Shown piece by piece: positions 1-8,439 of a stretch of 26,683 nt of DNA. The stretch comes from a virus: positions 1 to 26,683 of IMG/VR virus record IMGVR_UViG_3300006789_000129; one strand, given 5' to 3'. The notes beneath the pieces are model-generated. The model was not told where the DNA came from, made no database searches, and saw nothing but the letters and a program-made list of their open reading frames with translations. The translations under genes and the position numbers were made by a program. How positions within the stretch are numbered: position 1 is the stretch's first letter; each line of letters opens with the position of its first letter.

Positions 1-3000
1 AACACCTAATTCTTTATAAAGTTTCTTATAGTCTCCTATTTCTTTTTCTGCGTATATTCTTGAATCTTCTAAAGACTTCCCTGTATTTTCTGCTAATGAC
101 TCTACGTATTCGTTAAAATACTTTTGATCCATCTTTTCTATAATCTCTTTTACTTTAGTTATATTAGTAGGATCATTTATAGCATCTTTAAAACCTTTAA
201 TAATACGTTGTCTATCTATAGCACCTATATCAATAAAAGCGTCGTCTAACAGCAACTCTCCTAAAGTATTTTTATCTACAAAATCTTTATCGTCTAACAT
301 AGCTCGTAAGACTTGTTTTTGTTTGCTAGTAAATTTAACTTTACTTATTCTATCTTCAAACAAATCTTTAGAAGCTCGCTCAGGACCTTTTCCAGAGCTC
401 ATGTCTAATATATAGTTCTGCCAACCTTCAGGTTTATTTTCTTTTAACCATTTTTCAAATTGCTTTCCAGTAATAGATTTACCTAATTGGTGTATAGCAG
501 CTTTAATTCTTTGGTCAACCTTACCATTCTCTTTAAGAGTTTGAAACTTACCGTCAGGCATAATTCCAAAAAACTCTTTCATTCCTGCTTCATTAAACGC
601 TAGCTTTTCTTTACCCATCAAACCAGGTCCAGTTTTTTGAGCAAACTCTCCTTCTCTGTAAAATAAAGCTTTACCTTTAGCATCGACCGCTTTTAGTAAA
701 ACATTTTGAATACCTGTCGAATAACCTCTTACACCTTCTTTTCCTGACTCTGCATAACCATTAGCCCATGAATCGAAGATTTCTTTAGCTTGCTCATTGA
801 TTTTATTTTGAGCACTTTCAACTTCTTTTTGAGTTAATCTAGTTGACTTAGGATTTATTTTACCATCAGATTTATTTATCTTACTTTCTTTAACACCAAA
901 GTATTTTGCTACTCCTGAGAAATCAGGCGTAGTTTTATATGAGAAATTTTCTTTTTCCCAATTAATTTTTTCAGCATCAGAATCTAATTTAGATACAATT
1001 TCTTTAGCTTCAGCTTTGTTTTTAACCACAGTTATAGGATCAAGCTTAGCGTTGCCTTGAGCATCTGTTCTACCCTCTTGGAAATCTAATGCTTTACCAG
1101 TAGCCGATCTACCTTTTTCTACTAATCCTTCAAATATTTTATCACTAGCCTCACCACTTACTTTTTGTAGTAATTTTATTTTATTACCTTCTTTGTAAGC
1201 AACTCCAGCATCAACTAAAGCATTACTAACTTGCTTTTTTAAACCTTCTATAGCGTAAGCTCCAAAAGGTATTTCAAGGTTTGAAATTAATTCTTTTCTA
1301 GCTTCAAATGCTTCTTTACTTTCTCCTGTTCTCTGTTTAGTATAAGCTGTGTTCCCGTATCTTCTAGCATATTCTTGTAATTGTTTATCTAAAGAGTCTA
1401 AGAAAGCTTCTTTAGTAATCTTATCCATCATGTCTCTGCCTTCATACTTTGACAATACCTCTCTAGGTAGTCTAGTATTATTAAACCACAGCATCATTTG
1501 ATCTTCAGGTGTTTTTGCCTCGTAAGGCGTTACATTCATTTCCTTAGCCCTAGCTTGAATATTTTTTACTATGTCAGTATTTTCTTGCGTTATTTGTTCT
1601 GTTGTTTTATCACCCGTAAAATCAAAGTCCATAGACTTTTTACCTGCTTTTTTCTTTTTTATTCTTGCAGCTACAGCTTCTTCATAAGATTTACCTTGAT
1701 CAGCCAATTGCATTTCTTCTAACGCTGAAACGTTCTCTAATCTCTTATTGTTAGAGTCCATTAAACGTCTCATTTGTTTACTAAAAGAGCTATTATATTT
1801 TCCAGATGTAATCCCTTTGTTTAGAGCATATATAGTTGATAACACTTCTGATCCAGTCTTGATGTTTGTTTTAGCTAAACCTAACGGCTTACCTATTTTA
1901 CCCATCATTTTCATAACTGTAGAATACGTTTTACCAGTTAAATACTTATTAGTAGCTTGAACCATAGGATCCGATGCTAATTCCATCATGTATGTAAAAT
2001 ACTCTTCGCTTCTATCTTTTTTAGAATAACCTTCTTTATCAGAATATTTCTCTGATATAAAATCAATAAGTTGTTTTCCTGTTACTTCTCCATATTCACT
2101 ATGGTTAAAAGTCATATTAGAAGTTTCATTAGCAAATTTCTCAACCTGCTTTAAAAAGTTTTCTTTAGCAACTGGGTTATCCTTAAAGTAGTGTTCTACA
2201 ATAGCGTGCCCAATCTCATGTGGTACTTTACCACGCTTGTACTTGTTAAGATCAAGATGTATAATACCACCATCCTTGTTTGGCTCATATCTAGCAGCTG
2301 TGTTATCACCTTCTAATTTTCCAGCTCTCCAAGCGTCTCCTCTCCCTATAACTATCTTAGGATTTTTCCAAGAATTATTTCCGTCTTTATCAGTGAAATT
2401 ACCTGATTCTCTTATTTGATTAAAATAACCTTCAAGATGAGCTTGTAGGTTTTGCTCAAATTGTGGGTCTACAATTCTATCACCATTAGCATCTTCTTTT
2501 GGTAGTCCAGTATCTTTATCAATTACCCATGGATCTAACGCGTCATATTGAGTCTGTATAGCTATTCTTTGAGAAAGACCATGGTATATATCCATGTTAC
2601 TTTTTAACTTTCTGCCAAGACGATTCATTTGTTTTTTCTTATTACCACTAAAACCCTCACCAGTGTCAAGCATTTCTAAAAGTTTAGGTAAAGCTAAATT
2701 TTCTGGTAAATTGTTAATTTCAGACCTTTGCTTATCGCTTAAGTTTGTCCAAACTTCATTTAACGTGTTATCTCCACTAGCATCTACACTTCCATCTTTA
2801 TTTCTTTTAAAACTAGTTAGAGAACCATCTAATCCAGACATTTGTCTTAACTTAGCCTGTGCTTTAAACCTTGCTTTATTTCCAGAAAATAAACCAGTAT
2901 ATTGACTTCTACCTTTTTTAGTAAAAACATCTGTGACTATATTATCTCTAGCGTTTACACCTGTTAATTGAAACATCAACGTGTTAGAAACAATTCTTTT

Positions 3001-5796
3001 AAACATTTCGTCTTGATCACCGTACAGCTCATCCATTGTATCAGAGAAATCTCTATCATTACTTAGCTCATCTGCAAGAGCATGTACTAATTGATCTGCC
3101 TCAATAGCCATAGCCCCTGATGGTCCTTTAGTTAAATATCTTTGTGACAACCTTTGTAAAGCTGGTCTATTCTTTGTTAAGAAATTCATTTTACCTAAAG
3201 CAGATCCAAATCCAAAAAAGAAAGCACCAGTACCTAAGCCAAAGTCTGCGGTATTAGCTTGCATCTTTATCTCCTCTCTTAAAGCTCCAGTTACAAATCT
3301 TCTAGCTTTAGTGCCAGCAAAAAACTTTGCAGCTTTACTCACGTCGTGACCTCTTTTTATTGCTACCCCTAATCTAGCAAGAGCGGCTGGTGAAGCCATT
3401 CCAAAAGTCGCAGCTTCAAATATTGCAAATTCAACTAAAGTTGGAACAAAATTTCCAATAGCTCCAACCGTTGCTTCAGTATACCCTATTTCTAGATTTT
3501 CTTTTGCAGCTTTTGATAAGTTGACAGCTTCTATTTCACCACTTCTTACTTCTTCACTATTGTTAATGACACTAACAGTATTTTCAATCATGTTCATTCT
3601 ATCTCTTGCCGTAGACGCAGTGTTGTATAAGTGAGATGGAATACCATCTCCCCACATAGTTCCAAAAGCTCTTACTACTGTAGTACCTCCATCTGACGCT
3701 ATATCTTTTAAGTAACCTGGAACATCTGATATTGAATTTACATTTCTGTAAGGAGCGGTCATATCTGCTGGATCTGTACTTAAATAACCAACCTCATAAA
3801 GACCTTGCGTTTCTCCTTTGGTAGCATAATACTCTAACTGCCAATCTTTAAAATCTTTTCTATCCTTTTCAGAAAGATAGTTCATACTTTCGTCCATCAT
3901 CCCCTCAAACTGAGTATATGTCATACCGCTTTGTAGTAACTCATTGTACGTTACATCTATGCTATTTATTCTTTCGCCGTTCACGTCTTGTAAAAATGTT
4001 GTTCCTTGACCTGTAAGATCTAATTCTACAGGATCATCCCCCATCCTAGTATATCCTCTCATAGCCTTCTTTTGGTTGTAAGTAGAAACTTCTTGACCTC
4101 TTTTCCTTAATATTTTCGCAATTGCACTATTTGCCCAACCTCCTTTAGAAGTATTAAATGTTAATTTAGCACCATTACCTATAGCAAGTAATTGATACTT
4201 GTCCTCAACTGATTTCTCAAACATGTCTTTAACAGCTTTAGACTGCGGAGTTTTAGACTTAACATCTGCTGAATTATTTAAATTGTTTTGAGATTGAGCA
4301 ACTAGCTTAGCATTTTTTTGACGTTTTAAAACCTCTGCTTTTTCTTCATCGCTTAACAAGGTTTGATCTAACCAAGTGTCTTTAACAAACAAATCAGCTC
4401 CATTTTTCTTTAATATTAAAGCTGCGTTTTCATAATCCTTATATGCTTTTGTTAAATTTTCTTGATCTTCTGTACTTAAAGTTTCTTGTGATTGTAACGC
4501 TATTATTTTAGTTTCTGCTTGTTCAAGAGCGGTATTAGCACTTATTATGGTTGGAGTTTGTGGATTTTGATTAGTATAGTAATTAGTTAGACTATTGTAA
4601 TCTCTTTCAAATTCATTACGACTTAATCCTTTGTATTCATAACCAGCAGCATTCATGTTTATTGCTTGTTCTCTATTATCTCTAACTGCTTGATTAATGC
4701 TATTTACAAACACATCTTTTGAAATTAGTTCATCAAAAGAATCTCTGCTCATTTTGTATCCTTGTTGGCCAGAATTAATAATTAATTGCTCATAAGCATC
4801 ATCTAATAATTGATCTCTTGTATATTCATTTTTATCATGACTAATGTTATACCAACTAGGATCTGATACAGCCGTTCCTTCTTCACCACTGAAAAGTTTA
4901 GATCCTACAGATCCACCTGTTTTTTCATTCAATAAATTAACAATAGAATTTTTTATAATATTAGATTGTTCAAGTATTTCTTCACCAGTCATTGGGGCTT
5001 GAGTAAATTGAACTGCTCCTTCTCCTATTGTCGCTTTCTCTTCATCTGGTAAATTTTTATAATCTTCAAGAGAAATGAATTGATCTTTAACCATTCCATA
5101 ATCGCCTCCAAAATCCGACATAAAGTCCCTATTTGCGTCTTTAGTAACTCCAGTTGTTTCATAAACTTTAGCTTGTGTAGGGTTAGCATTTTGCTGAGAA
5201 TTTTCACCTATAAACCCCATTAACGCAGCATAATTAGGATATGCATTAAAAGGATTATCCATAAAATCAGGTGCAGACGTGTTTGCGGTGTAAACAGTTA
5301 TATCTTTACCAGTGACTTCGGACTTTACATTAACGGCATCAACACCTGGTCTGACTGGAACTGTTACTTTAAACTGATCACCATATTTTTCTTCTAAAAT
5401 ATCTACTAACGTATCTTCTCCTTGCATTTCAAATTCCTCGTAACTCAAAGTAGATGAAGAAACATCTTCTTCTTCTTTCTTTGGTTCTTTCCACCAGTCT
5501 CCTAAGGCTCTAACCCCAGGGTCACTACCCCAACCTACATCACTAACAGCTTGTATATTGTTTTCAGAAATATAATCTTCAAAAGTTAAGCCATTGTCTT
5601 CTGCTGCTTGCAATACTTCTGACTCAGAATAATTATTATCATCCCAATTGTAGTGTTTTTCTTGCTCTTGCTTCTCTACCCTGCTTATCCCATTATTGTT
5701 GATATAATCTTCAACAGATAAACTTTGCTGTGCAGCAGCAGCAGCTATCTCTGATAGGGAGTACTCACTTCCTCCCCATATATATACTTCTTCCAT
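1..5796 (-). CDS. Giant internal/ejected virion protein with HExxH metallopeptidase-like site (partial, C terminus off the window)
   Basis: I read this frame by hand from ATG at 5796 down to base 1 with no stop, giving at least 1932 residues; the 3' end lies outside the window. Residues 12-37 and 56-81 are two copies of a short helical repeat ending in EDYI. The N-terminal third is acidic and polar. Residues about 775-812 form a hydrophobic, Ala/Gly-rich stretch. Residues 1193-1197 read HEIGH, preceded by a strand-like IIHLDLN and followed at 1264-1265 by EE in SEEYFTYM, the layout expected of a HExxH...E zinc peptidase. The rest is Lys/Glu-rich helix. It is the last and largest of three genes behind the tail genes, where podoviruses encode internal core or ejection proteins, so that role is inferred. 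I saw no RNA polymerase DxDGD motif in the visible part. The leader is A/T-rich, 6 bases after the previous stop. Confidence 0.8.
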   Translation of the reverse strand, partial: MEEVYIWGGSEYSLSEIAAAAAQQSLSVEDYINNNGISRVEKQEQEKHYNWDDNNYSESEVLQAAEDNGLTFEDYISENNIQAVSDVGWGSDPGVRALGDWWKEPKKEEEDVSSSTLSYEEFEMQGEDTLVDILEEKYGDQFKVTVPVRPGVDAVNVKSEVTGKDITVYTANTSAPDFMDNPFNAYPNYAALMGFIGENSQQNANPTQAKVYETTGVTKDANRDFMSDFGGDYGMVKDQFISLEDYKNLPDEEKATIGEGAVQFTQAPMTGEEILEQSNIIKNSIVNLLNEKTGGSVGSKLFSGEEGTAVSDPSWYNISHDKNEYTRDQLLDDAYEQLIINSGQQGYKMSRDSFDELISKDVFVNSINQAVRDNREQAINMNAAGYEYKGLSRNEFERDYNSLTNYYTNQNPQTPTIISANTALEQAETKIIALQSQETLSTEDQENLTKAYKDYENAALILKKNGADLFVKDTWLDQTLLSDEEKAEVLKRQKNAKLVAQSQNNLNNSADVKSKTPQSKAVKDMFEKSVEDKYQLLAIGNGAKLTFNTSKGGWANSAIAKILRKRGQEVSTYNQKKAMRGYTRMGDDPVELDLTGQGTTFLQDVNGERINSIDVTYNELLQSGMTYTQFEGMMDESMNYLSEKDRKDFKDWQLEYYATKGETQGLYEVGYLSTDPADMTAPYRNVNSISDVPGYLKDIASDGGTTVVRAFGTMWGDGIPSHLYNTASTARDRMNMIENTVSVINNSEEVRSGEIEAVNLSKAAKENLEIGYTEATVGAIGNFVPTLVEFAIFEAATFGMASPAALARLGVAIKRGHDVSKAAKFFAGTKARRFVTGALREEIKMQANTADFGLGTGAFFFGFGSALGKMNFLTKNRPALQRLSQRYLTKGPSGAMAIEADQLVHALADELSNDRDFSDTMDELYGDQDEMFKRIVSNTLMFQLTGVNARDNIVTDVFTKKGRSQYTGLFSGNKARFKAQAKLRQMSGLDGSLTSFKRNKDGSVDASGDNTLNEVWTNLSDKQRSEINNLPENLALPKLLEMLDTGEGFSGNKKKQMNRLGRKLKSNMDIYHGLSQRIAIQTQYDALDPWVIDKDTGLPKEDANGDRIVDPQFEQNLQAHLEGYFNQIRESGNFTDKDGNNSWKNPKIVIGRGDAWRAGKLEGDNTAARYEPNKDGGIIHLDLNKYKRGKVPHEIGHAIVEHYFKDNPVAKENFLKQVEKFANETSNMTFNHSEYGEVTGKQLIDFISEKYSDKEGYSKKDRSEEYFTYMMELASDPMVQATNKYLTGKTYSTVMKMMGKIGKPLGLAKTNIKTGSEVLSTIYALNKGITSGKYNSSFSKQMRRLMDSNNKRLENVSALEEMQLADQGKSYEEAVAARIKKKKAGKKSMDFDFTGDKTTEQITQENTDIVKNIQARAKEMNVTPYEAKTPEDQMMLWFNNTRLPREVLSKYEGRDMMDKITKEAFLDSLDKQLQEYARRYGNTAYTKQRTGESKEAFEARKELISNLEIPFGAYAIEGLKKQVSNALVDAGVAYKEGNKIKLLQKVSGEASDKIFEGLVEKGRSATGKALDFQEGRTDAQGNAKLDPITVVKNKAEAKEIVSKLDSDAEKINWEKENFSYKTTPDFSGVAKYFGVKESKINKSDGKINPKSTRLTQKEVESAQNKINEQAKEIFDSWANGYAESGKEGVRGYSTGIQNVLLKAVDAKGKALFYREGEFAQKTGPGLMGKEKLAFNEAGMKEFFGIMPDGKFQTLKENGKVDQRIKAAIHQLGKSITGKQFEKWLKENKPEGWQNYILDMSSGKGPERASKDLFEDRISKVKFTSKQKQVLRAMLDDKDFVDKNTLGELLLDDAFIDIGAIDRQRIIKGFKDAINDPTNITKVKEIIEKMDQKYFNEYVESLAENTGKSLEDSRIYAEKEIGDYKKLYKELGV
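2002..2220 (-). other. Candidate zinc-binding site (HExxH plus downstream EE) in the giant virion protein
   Basis: HEIGH occupies 2206-2220 (residues 1193-1197). The EE pair at 2002-2007 (residues 1264-1265) is a candidate third ligand about 70 residues later. The residue pattern after HEIGH lacks the metzincin GxxH extension, so a gluzincin-like arrangement is the better guess. The motif is seen directly; catalytic activity is inference. Confidence 0.5.
5554..5763 (-). repeat. Two-copy N-terminal protein repeat (EDYI motif)
   Basis: Residues 12-37 and 56-81 of the giant protein align without gaps: both start Y-S-x-S-E, continue with an alanine-containing helix, then L-[ST]-[VF]-E-D-Y-I-x-x-N-x-I. 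The period is 44 residues. The copies differ at DNA level, so this is an old protein duplication, not a recent DNA repeat. Confidence 0.6.
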
Positions 5797-5802
5797 ATAT
5801 TG

Positions 5803-7635
5803 TTATTTAGTTCCTGGTAGGTTTGCTTTTTTGGCCATTACTTTCCCTTTTTCTCCAACACTTTTATTCCAAGCAGCTAAAGCATCTTTCAAAGTAGTTA
5901 ATTTTTTTATATCTTTATCCCATCTCCTTGATTTATTCCGGTTATCCATAAAATCTTGTATTTTCTTTTTCTGTCCTGCACTTAATTTAGCAGGATCTGT
6001 TATTTCGGGAGCTGAAGGATCAAGAGATCCACCTTCTCTCATTTTATGTCTAACTCCCGTAAAGTTTAGTGAGTATTGTTTTAACTTACTTAAAGCTGCG
6101 TCATCATAACCTGCTGCTTCATATGTCCTATTCATAACAGCATCACGATTATTTGAATTTTGTAACCATACTTTAGGATTACCATTTTCGTCTATTTCAA
6201 ATATAGAGTTTTTATAGCTATCTTTATAAACACCTTTAGCATTTCCTTTTCTAAACGTCTTCAACCATTCTTCTTTAGTTTCGTCATCCATTCGGATTTG
6301 TCCCCCTAGTACTTGCTGTTCTATTTCATTAATAGTGTAATATTTCGTTCCATTGCCTGGCAGACTTCTTAAGTAGTCAGCATATGCTTGTGGACCTTGT
6401 GTTTTACTAAAGAAAGAATTTGCTTGATACTGTAATTTTTGGAAGTCCTCAACATCTGCAGCTGGTGGTGGTACAACTGGAGTTGGTGGCTTATATCCAG
6501 TATTTACTTTTGTGGAACTAGCGTTTGTAACGTCAAACCCTTTACCTTTATCATCTACAATAAACATATTAGCAGCGTAGTTAGCAGCTAGATATTGAGC
6601 AGCTTCTTTCATAGGCATTTTTTTACCCATATAGGTTGTTACTTCATCTGGCTTATAATAACCTGGATCTTCAGTATAATCACCTGACACTGCTAAAACC
6701 TCCCAAAAAGTTTGCATTTGCTCCGTATCTTGTAGTAGAGCTAAACTCTTGTTTCTAAATGCTTCTTTATAAGCTTTCTCATCTATATATACTTTTTTAC
6801 CACCAGTTGTGGTTATATATCTACCACCACCACTTAAACGTTGACTTTCACTAGTTTCCGTGGTTTTAAAAACTTCAGGAGTTTGAGCAAGATTTTCGTG
6901 TATTAGCTTTAAAGATTCTGTAGGGTCTTCATTAAACTGTATAGGGTAAGTAGCATTTTCCCCTGTCATTATATTAGTTATAAGTTCTACAGGTACTTTA
7001 ACATCTTTTCCCTTAATGTTTTTAACATAATATGGCTCTCCTGCTTTACCAACTTCATACTTAACATCACCACTATTATCAAATACACCTTTTACAATTT
7101 CTACTAAATTAGCAGTATTACCACTACCGTTGTAAATCATTTTACCTATATCACCTTTTTTTAAGCCATTAGATGCTTGTATTTTATTATTTAGTTCAAA
7201 CAAAGATCCGGTATTAGCTACCATAGCGTCCAACGTTCTTTCATTTTTAGCTATTGTTTCGTATGCCTTACTATGGCCCATAGTTAATCCTTTCCCATCA
7301 TATTTCTCACCATATACACCTTGGCCTAAAGCTGCTTGTGTTCTTGCGTTTGATATATCACGAGCAGCATTTCTTAATGTGTCTCTAGTGTTATCATCAA
7401 AAGTAGTTCCTAGTTGTTTCTCAGCAAGAAGAGCTTGGTCATAAGCTGTTTCAAAATCTTTTATATTTTGTTTTTCAAGCTCAAATAATCTTTGTCCTTC
7501 TAGTTCATATTTAGCTGTCTCTCTAGTATAATCTAAAGTGTTTCTAGCAGCAAGACTCTTTGTAAAGTCATCAGTTGCTTTGTAAGCTTCTGATAAATCT
7601 GCAGTAGATCTTGGGGTTAATTTTACTTTTGGCAT
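5803..7635 (-). CDS. Probable internal virion (ejection/core) protein, 610 aa
   Basis: I do not recognise a named family. The N-terminal 130 residues are predicted mostly helical and charged (MPKVKLTPRSTADLSEAYKA, then Glu/Lys-rich helix). The middle holds beta-like stretches rich in Gly and Lys. A proline-rich linker (PPTPVVPPP) near residues 381-390 separates this from a C-terminal half that ends in a highly basic helix rich in Lys and Arg. No signal peptide or membrane segment is visible. It sits between a 259-residue Ala/Gly-rich protein and the giant protein, spaced 14 and 6 bases from them, in the position where short-tailed phages keep proteins carried inside the capsid and injected with the DNA. 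That role is inferred from order and composition alone. The start is ATG with an A/T-only leader. Confidence 0.8.
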   Translation of the reverse strand: MPKVKLTPRSTADLSEAYKATDDFTKSLAARNTLDYTRETAKYELEGQRLFELEKQNIKDFETAYDQALLAEKQLGTTFDDNTRDTLRNAARDISNARTQAALGQGVYGEKYDGKGLTMGHSKAYETIAKNERTLDAMVANTGSLFELNNKIQASNGLKKGDIGKMIYNGSGNTANLVEIVKGVFDNSGDVKYEVGKAGEPYYVKNIKGKDVKVPVELITNIMTGENATYPIQFNEDPTESLKLIHENLAQTPEVFKTTETSESQRLSGGGRYITTTGGKKVYIDEKAYKEAFRNKSLALLQDTEQMQTFWEVLAVSGDYTEDPGYYKPDEVTTYMGKKMPMKEAAQYLAANYAANMFIVDDKGKGFDVTNASSTKVNTGYKPPTPVVPPPAADVEDFQKLQYQANSFFSKTQGPQAYADYLRSLPGNGTKYYTINEIEQQVLGGQIRMDDETKEEWLKTFRKGNAKGVYKDSYKNSIFEIDENGNPKVWLQNSNNRDAVMNRTYEAAGYDDAALSKLKQYSLNFTGVRHKMREGGSLDPSAPEITDPAKLSAGQKKKIQDFMDNRNKSRRWDKDIKKLTTLKDALAAWNKSVGEKGKVMAKKANLPGTK

Positions 7636-7649
7636 ATTAATTTATTTTA

Positions 7650-8429
7650 TTAAAAGAACCTTCTTTTATTATTATCCAAGTCTTCTTTAGTAGTAGTATA
7701 TGTTCCAGCTTGAACACCTAAAGCACCTAAGCTCCCTAATCCTCCAGCTAAACCTTCCATACCTTCAACCATTCGCTGGTTATATAAATCTGCTTTACTT
7801 TGTTCATAATCCATTTGTTGATCCAACCTAGAGAACTCTGCTTGTTGAACCATCATATCTCCTTTAGCGGCTAATTGAGCATTTCTAGCTTCTTGTTTTT
7901 CTATGTCTGATGCTATACCTTGTTTTGAGTTGGCAGCTGCTCTAGCTAAAGCTGTAGCTCCACCTGCTCCATAACCTGTTTCTCTCATAGTATCAAGAGT
8001 GTTTGCTAATACTTGATCAGTTTCTTCAGCTTTCATCTCTGCAGCTTTAGTAGCTACTGGCATATTTGCATAAGGATTTCTAATAGGCTTAGACATGTAT
8101 TGCGACATTAAGTTATCAACTAAACCTTGTTGATTTTTAGCATCTCTTTTTGCTTTACCATACTGTATCCCTGACATCACAGTAGCTCCTAATGCTGGTA
8201 CTGCTCCTGCCGCTAACCCCATCCAACTTGTTTGTTGAACTGGTTGTTGTCCTTGCCATATGTCCCATGCTTGCTGCATAGGGTTACTTACCGGATTTGC
8301 CGGTGGATTTGTACCAAATAAAGCACTAGAGGATACTGTAAAAGCTCCTCCACCCATAGGTCCTGGTCCAGAGCCTTGTGCGTTACCTACATTAGTATTA
8401 GTGCCCGCGTTTTGTCCATGATGTGCCAT
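7650..8429 (-). CDS. Probable small ejection protein, Ala/Gly-rich, 259 aa
   Basis: The N terminus (residues 1-65) is a low-complexity Asn/Gly/Pro/Gln tract. Residues 69-88 (WMGLAAGAVPALGATVMSGI) form a hydrophobic stretch that could insert in a membrane, and 226-240 is a second Gly/Leu/Ala-rich one. Between them residues 120-215 are a long Ala/Gln/Glu helix containing GAGGATALARAA followed by SKQGIASDIEKQEARN, a pattern I recall from unnamed proteins of uncultured marine phages. Small proteins with a hydrophobic stretch and an Ala/Gln-rich helix lying just after tail genes are typical ejection proteins (compare T7 gp14 by position, not by sequence). The function is inference. The start follows the 620-residue protein by 10 bases, with leader AAATT before ATG. 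Confidence 0.75.
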   Translation of the reverse strand: MAHHGQNAGTNTNVGNAQGSGPGPMGGGAFTVSSSALFGTNPPANPVSNPMQQAWDIWQGQQPVQQTSWMGLAAGAVPALGATVMSGIQYGKAKRDAKNQQGLVDNLMSQYMSKPIRNPYANMPVATKAAEMKAEETDQVLANTLDTMRETGYGAGGATALARAAANSKQGIASDIEKQEARNAQLAAKGDMMVQQAEFSRLDQQMDYEQSKADLYNQRMVEGMEGLAGGLGSLGALGVQAGTYTTTKEDLDNNKRRFF

Positions 8430-8439
8430 AATTTAAATT

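Noticed and set aside
1498-2905. Several plus-strand open frames of 60-103 codons opposite the giant gene
   Set aside because: They are antisense to one long coding frame. Their Phe/Leu/Ser-rich proteins are the usual reverse-complement image of Lys/Glu-rich helical sequence in AT-rich DNA.
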